A stretch of 43,323 nucleotides of DNA from Thiotrichales bacterium (GTDB taxonomy: Bacteria > Pseudomonadota > Gammaproteobacteria > CAZUMV01). A program made the translations under genes and the position numbers. Numbering within the stretch: the first letter of the stretch is position 1; each line of letters starts with the position of its first letter. The notes under the pieces were generated by a model. The model was given only the letters and a program-made list of their open reading frames with translations, did no database searches and was not told where the DNA came from. The stretch is from contig DTYI01000133.1 in assembly GCA_012961935.1 (NCBI GenBank), positions 1-43,323 on the forward strand, read 5' to 3'. Shown here in pieces: positions 10,474 to 17,931 of the stretch.

Positions 10474-10890
10474 ATGAAAAAATTGCTAACTGCAACACTT
10501 ATCATTGGCGGCGCTATGCTGGTAGCGCATGGTTGCACTAAAAAAGAAGAACCAGTTGTTAAGACGGTCAGCTTTTCTAAAGATATCGCACCGATATTGA
10601 CAGCAAACTGTCTGGAGTGTCACAAACCAGCGGGTACCGGGCATATCGCCAGTGGTTTGATGCTTTCATCCGAATCTGCGCCTGATGTGCTTTCCTACGA
10701 GGGGCTAATGAAGGGCACCAAGTATGGCCCGATTGTGATCGCCGGCAATTCTCTGGGTAGCGCCCTGAATATGCTGGTCGAAGGCAGGGCTGACCCTTCA
10801 ATCAGGATGCCGCATGGCAAAGATCCGTTGACAGATGCGGAGCTGGAACTGCTGAAACTCTGGGTAGATCAGGGTGCAAAAAACAATTAA
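10474..10890 (+). CDS. c-type cytochrome-domain lipoprotein
   Basis: Lipobox-like MLVAHGC, single CLECH heme motif (ILTANCLECHKPAG). Confidence 0.8.
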   Translation: MKKLLTATLIIGGAMLVAHGCTKKEEPVVKTVSFSKDIAPILTANCLECHKPAGTGHIASGLMLSSESAPDVLSYEGLMKGTKYGPIVIAGNSLGSALNMLVEGRADPSIRMPHGKDPLTDAELELLKLWVDQGAKNN

Positions 10891-10909
10891 AGCAACAATT
10901 TCACTGATA

Positions 10910-10938
10910 AAAAAGGCTGTCATCTGACAGCCTTTTTT
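10910..10938. terminator. Bidirectional rho-independent terminator between convergent genes
   Basis: aaaaaggctgtcatctgacagccttttt. Confidence 0.9.
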
Positions 10939-10946
10939 GTTGGTGC

Positions 10947-12131
10947 TTATCGTTTGGAATAATAATTTGCTATGTCCTGAATTTCAGATTCCATCAGGGG
11001 CAAAGACATTTTGTGCATGGTGCTCATGTCGCGGCCATCACCCTGATAAGCATGCAGTGCCCTGACAGTATAGTCAGCGCGCTGGTTGGCCAGGCGGGGA
11101 TATCCCGGACGTTCGCTCTTGCCATCCTCGCCGTGACAGCGATTACATTTCTCAGCCCAGGCTTCTGCGCTGAGAGCCTCGCGCGTGACTTCAGCCTCAC
11201 CACCTGCACCGGGGGCGTGTCGCGTATTGGATGCGTAGAAGGTGGCAATATTTTCAAGATCGGCGTCACTTAATGCAGCGACCATGCCGGGCATGACAGC
11301 GTTATCACGGCTTCCGTCCTTGTAGCTTTTCATGGCCTTGGCCAGATAAGTCGCATCCTGACCAGCCAGGCTTGGATTTGCGTTTGGGCTGCCGCTATTG
11401 CCGTCGGCTCCATGACAGCCTGCGCAGGTTGCGGCGGCGGCTTCGCCTGCAGTTGCATCGCCGCTGGCAGGCGTGGATGGATTTTCCAGTGGTTGTTCTG
11501 CATAAAATGTCGCGATGGCCTCAATATCCGCATCGCTCAACGCGGCAACCATGCCCGCCATAACGGGATCTTTGCGTTCCTGAGTTTTATAGGCCTTTGT
11601 TGCAGCCACCAGATAGTCTTTACTCAATGCCGCCAGGCTGGGTGTGCCGGGTAATGCACTGACGCCAGTTGCACCGTGACAGCCTGCACAGGCTGCCGCC
11701 GCTGCAGGTGCAGCAGCCTGTTCTGCTTCTGCTTGCTCAGGTTCTTCAGCCACTTTTACAGGCTCGGGATTGGTGTTGATGTCAGGCCCGGGCAGGCTGG
11801 CATAATAACCGGCGATATTGGCGATATCCTGCGCGTTGAGTTCTGCAAGGGCAGTTGCCATTACTTCATCCTTGCGTGTTTTGTCCTGATAGGCCTGCAT
11901 GGCGCTACGTAAATACTCAGCATGCTGACCCGCCAGGTGTGGCGTTTCAGCAGTGGAACTGATGCCATTTGAGTTATGGCAACCTGCACAGGCCTTGGCA
12001 GCGGCTTCACCTGCGGCGATATCAATTTTTATTTTGGGGGTCTCAGGTTGCGTCTCGGTCTGTTTTTCAGGCTCATTGCCACAGGCCGTCAGTAAAAATG
12101 CCAGTGATATGACGGGGAAAATAATTTTCAT
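10947..12131 (-). CDS. Tetraheme cytochrome c lipoprotein (tandem class I-like cytochrome domains)
   Basis: Lipobox LLTACGN; four CxxCH motifs (CAGCH x3, CNRCH) in repeated ~100-aa units. Confidence 0.92.
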   Translation of the reverse strand: MKIIFPVISLAFLLTACGNEPEKQTETQPETPKIKIDIAAGEAAAKACAGCHNSNGISSTAETPHLAGQHAEYLRSAMQAYQDKTRKDEVMATALAELNAQDIANIAGYYASLPGPDINTNPEPVKVAEEPEQAEAEQAAAPAAAAACAGCHGATGVSALPGTPSLAALSKDYLVAATKAYKTQERKDPVMAGMVAALSDADIEAIATFYAEQPLENPSTPASGDATAGEAAAATCAGCHGADGNSGSPNANPSLAGQDATYLAKAMKSYKDGSRDNAVMPGMVAALSDADLENIATFYASNTRHAPGAGGEAEVTREALSAEAWAEKCNRCHGEDGKSERPGYPRLANQRADYTVRALHAYQGDGRDMSTMHKMSLPLMESEIQDIANYYSKR

Positions 12132-12232
12132 GGTTCAGTCCCAATATGTTTTCAATTAAGTTAAGAATCCCTGCAAGCTCGGTATAATCACTTCTACAGG
12201 GTGTATTTCACCTTATTCAGACGATGATGTTC

Positions 12233-12246
12233 TTGATTCACGTCAA
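12233..12246. promoter_or_regulatory. Candidate FNR/DNR-family box
   Basis: TTGATTCACGTCAA (TTGAT-N4-GTCAA) between divergent heme-protein genes. Confidence 0.4.
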
Positions 12247-12389
12247 TGCTAAAGATGATGTATAGTATATAAATATGTTCTAATATAAAAGCTGGTGTCG
12301 GGAATGTGGTTTGGGGGCGTTCTTTTATCGAAATAAACGCTACGTGAATTGCATTCAGATCTGAAACAAAAAAATCCGGGATTATTTCA

Positions 12390-13154
12390 ATGACTCGAAC
12401 AAATCATCATCATTTTCTTGCCTTGCCTCTAAGTTTGCGGATGGTCTATACCATGACGCTGGTGGTGCTGGGCCTGGGCTATCTATTTGCCATGATCCAT
12501 ATTTTTTCATCACACGCAGGGCGTGATGGTAAAGCAAGCCTGTCAGTGCAGGATATCATGATCGCTTATAGCGGTAGTGAAAGCGATACGAAGCTCGAGT
12601 CCGCGCTTAAAGGACCGATGCAAAGTATGCTGCCACCAGCAGAATCCCATGAGATTATTGCATGGGTGCGTGCAGGTGCGGATCAGGCTGCTTACGAAAA
12701 AGATGTTGCGGGTATTGTAAAGAACCGCTGTCTGTCTTGCCACGATGGTAGCAATCCGCATATCCCCAATTTATCTGATATCTCCGGGGTGATGCCGCTG
12801 GTTGAGAAAGATACTGGAATGGATATTTTCACTCTGGTCAGGGTGTCGCACATCCACCTGTTTGGTATTACATTTATTTTCTTTATCACCAGTATCATTT
12901 ATACGCATGCTCATGTGCGCCCGCTGTGGTTTAAATGTATCGTAATTGTTGTACCTTTTCTGACGATTATTTTTGATATTTTGTCGTGGTACCTAACAAA
13001 AATGTGGACACCTTTTGCCTGGGTGGTGTTAATTAGTGGCGCCTTCATGGGACTGTCATTTGCGATTCAGGCTTTCACCTCGCTCTATCAGATGTGGCTA
13101 TATAAAATGCCACCAGACCTTGAAGAAAGCGGTGGGCAGTTACCTGTCTTGTAA
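12390..13154 (+). CDS. Membrane protein with periplasmic CxxCH heme-binding motif
   Basis: N-terminal TM, NRCLSCHDGSNPHIPNLSDI motif, then about four hydrophobic segments. Confidence 0.75.
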   Translation: MTRTNHHHFLALPLSLRMVYTMTLVVLGLGYLFAMIHIFSSHAGRDGKASLSVQDIMIAYSGSESDTKLESALKGPMQSMLPPAESHEIIAWVRAGADQAAYEKDVAGIVKNRCLSCHDGSNPHIPNLSDISGVMPLVEKDTGMDIFTLVRVSHIHLFGITFIFFITSIIYTHAHVRPLWFKCIVIVVPFLTIIFDILSWYLTKMWTPFAWVVLISGAFMGLSFAIQAFTSLYQMWLYKMPPDLEESGGQLPVL

Positions 13155-13172
13155 AGAGAGAAACCCTCTCAC

Positions 13173-13204
13173 AAAAAAGGCGTCCTGGTGACGCCTTTTT
13201 TTTT
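13173..13204 (+). terminator. Rho-independent terminator
   Basis: aaaaaaggcgtcctggtgacgccttttttttt. Confidence 0.88.
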
Positions 13205-13577
13205 ATTTTTTATGTGTGACACTGCAGGTTCGGTTTGCTGAATCACGGATTTCTTTACCCAGGGTGAAGGTATAAATCCAGAACAGAAACGGAGTGAGCA
13301 GAATCAGAAACAGGATAATCTTGCTGATGCCGGGAACCAATGCGGGCAGTGCCAGCGCAAACAACCAGGCTATCACTAATATCGATAGATACAGCACACA
13401 GTAGCCGGTTTTATAACAGGGGTTGACCTTTTTACTCCACAAAATATGAATAAAAGGAACGACCTGCGCGAGCAGAATCAGAACACTGATGAGTATGGGG
13501 TTGATATCCTCACTAGCCGCCGCACTTGCAGGGACAAGAAAGAGAACACCAGCGACTGACAGTAAAATACGCAACAT
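13203..13577 (-). CDS. Hypothetical membrane protein
   Basis: Signal sequence then several hydrophobic segments; lies between terminator and IR element. Confidence 0.6.
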   Translation of the reverse strand: MLRILLSVAGVLFLVPASAAASEDINPILISVLILLAQVVPFIHILWSKKVNPCYKTGYCVLYLSILVIAWLFALALPALVPGISKIILFLILLTPFLFWIYTFTLGKEIRDSANRTCSVTHKK

Positions 13578-13621
13578 CCTAAAAACTATAGATCATTCCT
13601 GGCCCTGTGAAAAATAAGTAT

Positions 13622-13697
13622 TTAAGGATACTCTGAATAGATCTGGTTGAATTTCAGCCAGCGTAAATCAATCACGACCTATTCAGAGTATCCTTAA
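13622..13697. repeat. 76-bp element with perfect 19-bp terminal inverted repeats (MITE-like)
   Basis: ttaaggatactctgaatag ... ctattcagagtatccttaa, perfect complement, 38-bp centre. Confidence 0.85.
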
Positions 13698-13704
13698 TTA
13701 ATAA

Positions 13705-14652
13705 CTACTTTTTCCCTTGTAATATTTCCCGGTAGCTGTGTTCGGCAAACATGGAATCAGACAGATACACGCTGGGTACGCGAATACAATTATTGAAAAC
13801 TTTCGGCCCGTGGATAAAAAGAATTTCGGGTTTGACGTGCACATGCGGCATACCACTTTGCGCCGCAGCCAGCGATTCAAATTCAACCATCACCAGATAT
13901 TGAGCGGGCAGGGTATAACCTTCCCAGACTTCAGCGGTGCGTTTGAGTTTACTGCCGGAACTGTCCTGCATGTCTTCCATGATCGATTCCACTGTGGCGT
14001 GCGCGCTGCCTAATGTGGACAGGCCAATCCGTTTCAGAATCTGGTAGCCGATGACGCCGCTGGTTTCTTTTAGCATATCCATTACCTGCACTTCGGCTTT
14101 TTCGAATTCTTCTTCCTTGCCGTGCTTGATAATGTGTTGCGCCATGACCGTCACCGTTTCGCCAGAATTCAGCGCATAACCGGATGTATCGCCGTTGTTT
14201 TCAAAGCCCATTTTCAGCATCTGATTTTTAGAAATAAGTTTGGGCAGGTCGCTTTTGACGATTCGGTAAACGGGTTCTTCCGGCCCGTCGAGTAGAACGT
14301 CGCCGCATTTTGCGCAGGTATCGACGACCACGTCCTCAAACGTCTCGTGGAAATTTTCGTGCGCTTCCCAACTGTCCCAATAGGTAATCTGGTCAATCCA
14401 GATGTGTGATAACGCCTGACGCATGTCTGAACTGGCGCCCCAGCGCATGCCCATGGGGCAGGCGCCCACCTGTTTCATTAAATCAAAGCCGCTAAAGCCT
14501 GGCGTCAAAGCAGTCGCCAGACACATTTTTGAACTGGCCTGTTTCATCATCTGCATCAGGTTCGGATCGTTCTCGACAAAAACCCGGTTGATGGCAACGT
14601 AAAGGGGAGATTTGGGTTCGCTGTCGAAGAGCTTCTTGAGTACATTAGGCAT
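13705..14652 (-). CDS. sor: Sulfur oxygenase/reductase (SOR) homologue
   Basis: Recognisable SOR blocks: SKMCLATALTPGFSGF, GMRWGASSDM, WDSWEAHENFHETF, CAKCGDVLLDGPEEPVYRIV. C44, H98, H102, C113, C116, E126 match the spacing of Acidianus SOR C31, H86, H90, C101, C104, E114. Confidence 0.88.
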   Translation of the reverse strand: MPNVLKKLFDSEPKSPLYVAINRVFVENDPNLMQMMKQASSKMCLATALTPGFSGFDLMKQVGACPMGMRWGASSDMRQALSHIWIDQITYWDSWEAHENFHETFEDVVVDTCAKCGDVLLDGPEEPVYRIVKSDLPKLISKNQMLKMGFENNGDTSGYALNSGETVTVMAQHIIKHGKEEEFEKAEVQVMDMLKETSGVIGYQILKRIGLSTLGSAHATVESIMEDMQDSSGSKLKRTAEVWEGYTLPAQYLVMVEFESLAAAQSGMPHVHVKPEILFIHGPKVFNNCIRVPSVYLSDSMFAEHSYREILQGKK

Positions 14653-14700
14653 GGGTTAATTTTCCTTATTGTTGATCAGGTTGGTGGTTCTATTCTAGCC

Positions 14701-14740
14701 CGCAAACTGCATAAAGACCCATGTTTTTATGCTGGTTGCG
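14701..14740. other. Stem-loop between AmrS and SOR-like genes
   Basis: cgcaaactgcataaa-gacccatgtt-tttatgctggttgcg, 13/15 paired, no U tract. Confidence 0.6.
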
Positions 14741-14743
14741 GAT

Positions 14744-15847
14744 TTAGGCCATTTCACGGTGGATTCTGACCGGCATCCGTTTCGCGCCCCAATGACCCGG
14801 CTCGGCTTCGAATACGCCTGCGCAAGCCGTACCACATTCCGGGCAGCAGCCGTTTTCATCCAGATTCCAGGCGGTGATTGTGTACCAGTCGCGGCCGATC
14901 AGCTTATGGTTGCATTGATGACAATAAGTGCTTTCACCATCCTCATCGTGTACGTTGCCGGTATAGGCGTAGCGGACACCGTTTTTAATTGCAATCTCTC
15001 TTGCGCGTGTCAGTGTTTGCGGTGGTGTGGCTGGCGTATCCATCATTTTCCAGTCCGGGTGAAAGGCTGAAAAATGCATCGGCACATCCGGGCCGAGATT
15101 TTCAACCACCCACTTTGTCATGGCATCCAGTTCCTCGTCAGAATCGTTGTGTCCAGGAATAAGCAGGGTCGTTGTTTCCAGCCAGCAATCTGTTTCATGC
15201 TTGATATATTTTAAGGTATTCAGTACGGGCTCAAGGTGGCTGCCGGTGATTGACCAGTAGAAGTCTTCGGTAAATGCTTTTAGATCGACGTTCGCAGCAT
15301 CCATATATTTAAAAAATTCTGCCCGCGGTTCGGGGGAGATATAACCCGCCGTTACTGCAACTGATTTAATATTGCGCTCGTGGCAGGCAATGGCTGTATC
15401 AATCGCATACTCCATGAAAATAACCGGATCATTGTAAGTGAAAGCGATGCTTCGACAACCTAACTCCTGTGCTGTTTCTGCGAGTTTTTCTGGTGATGCC
15501 TGATCCATCAGCGTGTCCATTTCGCGGGACTTGCTCATATCCCAGTTCTGGCAAAACTTGCAGGCGAGGTTACAGCCCGCGGTGCCAAAGGAAAGCACGG
15601 ACGAACCCGGCAGAAAATGGTTGAGCGGTTTTTTTTCAATCGGATCAACGCAAAACCCACTGGAGCGCCCGTAGGACGTCAGAACAATTTCACCATTCTG
15701 GTTCGCGCGCACAAAACACAGGCCGCGTTGGCCTTCTTTTAACTTGCACTCGCGTGGACAAACATCGCATTGAACCCGGCCATCATCCAGCTTATGCCAG
15801 TATCGCGTTGGGTGTGTGTTTTCCAGCAGAATTTTTTCTGTATGCAT
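14744..15847 (-). CDS. amrS: AmmeMemoRadiSam system radical SAM enzyme
   Basis: CNLACKFCQNW cluster motif; N-terminal CDVCPRECKLKEGQRGLCFVR; C-terminal CHQCNHKLIGRDW...CPECG. Confidence 0.93.
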   Translation of the reverse strand: MHTEKILLENTHPTRYWHKLDDGRVQCDVCPRECKLKEGQRGLCFVRANQNGEIVLTSYGRSSGFCVDPIEKKPLNHFLPGSSVLSFGTAGCNLACKFCQNWDMSKSREMDTLMDQASPEKLAETAQELGCRSIAFTYNDPVIFMEYAIDTAIACHERNIKSVAVTAGYISPEPRAEFFKYMDAANVDLKAFTEDFYWSITGSHLEPVLNTLKYIKHETDCWLETTTLLIPGHNDSDEELDAMTKWVVENLGPDVPMHFSAFHPDWKMMDTPATPPQTLTRAREIAIKNGVRYAYTGNVHDEDGESTYCHQCNHKLIGRDWYTITAWNLDENGCCPECGTACAGVFEAEPGHWGAKRMPVRIHREMA

Positions 15848-15918
15848 ACTTTAAATATATGCGTTATCGAGCAAATATCAATGCTTGAAAAAAAATTAAT
15901 ACAAGCCATAGTTAAGAT

Positions 15919-16710
15919 ATGGAAAATAGAATACGACAAGCGGCGGTGGCCGGGCTATTTTACCCGGCTGATCCCACCGCACTGTCCTCACAAATTGATG
16001 CGTTTTTAAATGCGGCCGAATGCAAAGAATCATCGCCCAAAGCAATGATTGTTCCGCACGCGGGTACGATTTATTCCGGCCCAGTCGCCGCAAGCGCTTA
16101 CGCGCAGCTAAAAAACATCGGCCATAAAATTAAGCGAGTTATTTTGCTTGGGCCAGCGCATCGAGTTGGTTTTCGTGGGCTGGCTGCACCCAGTCATCAA
16201 TATTTTGAAACGCCATTGGGGCAGATTGAAATCGATCTTGAAGCAGTAAAAAAAATTACAGAGAAATTCCCGCAGGTAATTCTGGATGATCGGCCGCATG
16301 CAGAAGAACATAGCCTGGAAGTTCAATTGCCTTTTTTACAGAAAACACTGGGAAATTTTAAACTGCTGCCACTGGTTGTCGGTCAGGCAACGGCAGATGA
16401 AGTCGCGGAAGTGATTCGTGAATACTGGGGCGGGCCGGAAACATTGGTTGTGATCAGTTCAGACCTGAGCCATTTTCATGATTATGCAACCGCAATAAAA
16501 CGGGATAGTAAAACTTCCGCAGCGATTGAAACGTTGCATGGTGAAATGATTGGCCCGGAAGACGCCTGCGGATTTTTACCCGTCCGTGGCCTGTTGAAAA
16601 TAGCGGAAGAAAAGAATTTAAAAGTGGAAACAATTGACCAGCGAAACTCAGGTGACACCGCTGGCGATAAAAATCGGGTCGTAGGTTATGGCGCTTATTT
16701 ATTTAACTGA
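15919..16710 (+). CDS. amrB: AmmeMemoRadiSam system protein B (MEMO1 family)
   Basis: RQAAVAGLFYPADP, IVPHAGTIYSGPVAASAY, VVISSDLSHFHDY. Confidence 0.95.
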   Translation: MENRIRQAAVAGLFYPADPTALSSQIDAFLNAAECKESSPKAMIVPHAGTIYSGPVAASAYAQLKNIGHKIKRVILLGPAHRVGFRGLAAPSHQYFETPLGQIEIDLEAVKKITEKFPQVILDDRPHAEEHSLEVQLPFLQKTLGNFKLLPLVVGQATADEVAEVIREYWGGPETLVVISSDLSHFHDYATAIKRDSKTSAAIETLHGEMIGPEDACGFLPVRGLLKIAEEKNLKVETIDQRNSGDTAGDKNRVVGYGAYLFN

Positions 16711-17260
16711 CGAACAGCGCAGCCAGTTATTGCAGGTCGCACGAAAATCTATCCACGAGGGCTGTGAGAAAAACGCGCCTTTACCTGTTGATGTGAAAAA
16801 GTTTGAGGCGGCTTTACAAAACAAAGGCGCATCTTTCGTAACCTTGAAAATAGAAGAGGCATTGCGTGGTTGCATCGGCACACTGGAAGCCAGTCGGCCA
16901 TTAGTTCAGGACGTGTCGAGTCATGCTTTTGCCGCAGCTTTTACTGACCCAAGATTTTCGCCCGTCACCCGTGATGAACTGGAATTAATCACCATCAGCA
17001 TCTCCGTTCTGACACCCGCGGAAAAAATTGAATTCAAAGATGAGCTGGATTTGCTGGAAAAAATAAATCCCGGCGTCGATGGTTTGATTCTAGAAGCAGG
17101 CAGGTATCGAGGAACCTTCCTGCCAGCAGTCTGGAAATCGCTACCAGAAAAAATTGACTTTTTACAACAGCTAAAACGCAAAGCCGGGTTGCCGGAAAAT
17201 TATTGGTCAGAAGAGATTAGTGTTTCCCGATATCATACGGTCGAGTTTGCGGAATCATAA
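16688..17260 (+). CDS. amrA: AmmeMemoRadiSam system protein A (AMMECR1 family)
   Basis: LRGCIGTLEASRPLVQDV, AAFTDPRFSPVTRDEL, GLILEAGRYRGTFLPAVW. Confidence 0.95.
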   Translation: MALIYLTDEQRSQLLQVARKSIHEGCEKNAPLPVDVKKFEAALQNKGASFVTLKIEEALRGCIGTLEASRPLVQDVSSHAFAAAFTDPRFSPVTRDELELITISISVLTPAEKIEFKDELDLLEKINPGVDGLILEAGRYRGTFLPAVWKSLPEKIDFLQQLKRKAGLPENYWSEEISVSRYHTVEFAES

Positions 17261-17584
17261 CTCTGGCTCTCGCAACCATACAGGTATATCACGCTGATTG
17301 TGAAGCATGCGCCAAACGTCAATATGGTCGTCACGCTCTACGTAAAACAGTAGGTAGGGATACTTTTTGATATGCCAAAATCGAAGATCGGGCAACCCAA
17401 GTTCACCTGCATAGCGAGGTGATCCAGATGCGGGGTGACGGCTAATGTGTCTGATGGCTTTCTCCAAAGCCGTGATGAAACCGTCGGCTGCATCAGGCGC
17501 ACCTTGCTCGAGATAGTAAGCTATTGCATCTGCAACGTCCTCTTGCGCTTGAGCACGCCGAAGGACAGGTTTTCCTGTTGTCAC
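17255..17584 (-). CDS. parE: Type II toxin, RelE/ParE family
   Basis: RRAQAQEDVADAIAYYLEQGAPDAADGFITALEKAIRHISRHPASGSPRYAGELG...YLLFYVERDDHIDVWRMLHNQRDIP. Confidence 0.9.
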   Translation of the reverse strand: MTTGKPVLRRAQAQEDVADAIAYYLEQGAPDAADGFITALEKAIRHISRHPASGSPRYAGELGLPDLRFWHIKKYPYLLFYVERDDHIDVWRMLHNQRDIPVWLREPEL

Positions 17585-17814
17585 GCTTTTTGTTGGGCAG
17601 ACTTGCGCAGCCTTTTGAAATAATCTGCATCGAAGTGTCCAACAGCTTCAGAGCCTGCCCCGGCAAGCAGCATCTCACGCAAGGCCGTACGATCCTGATC
17701 CTTCCGGATCAGCTCCCGCATGTACTCACTGCTGGTACTAAAACCACGCCGGTTAACCTGTTCATCCACAAAGGATTTTAGTGAATCTGGTAGAGAAATA
17801 TTCATTGTACTCAT
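17581..17814 (-). CDS. parD: Type II antitoxin, ParD family
   Basis: MSTMNISLPDSLKSFVDEQVNRRGFSTSSEYMRELIRKDQ; 4-bp overlap with toxin. Confidence 0.9.
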   Translation of the reverse strand: MSTMNISLPDSLKSFVDEQVNRRGFSTSSEYMRELIRKDQDRTALREMLLAGAGSEAVGHFDADYFKRLRKSAQQKA

Positions 17815-17829
17815 ACCATGATACTAGCT

Positions 17830-17852
17830 GTTTTGACAAAAATTGGCAAAAC
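17830..17852. promoter_or_regulatory. Candidate autoregulatory operator of ParDE
   Basis: Near-palindrome gttttgacaaaaattggcaaaac just upstream of parD. Confidence 0.35.
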
Positions 17853-17931
17853 TAACAGATTTTCGTCCCTACGCATCGGGGCAGTAAGCCCGTAAGTTGA
17901 ATAACGCAGGAACTATTGCCTGGAGTCCTGA

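Noticed and set aside
17255-17814. Possible anti-phage defence island around the TA pair
   Set aside because: Single ParDE pair flanked by housekeeping genes; no other defence genes in the window
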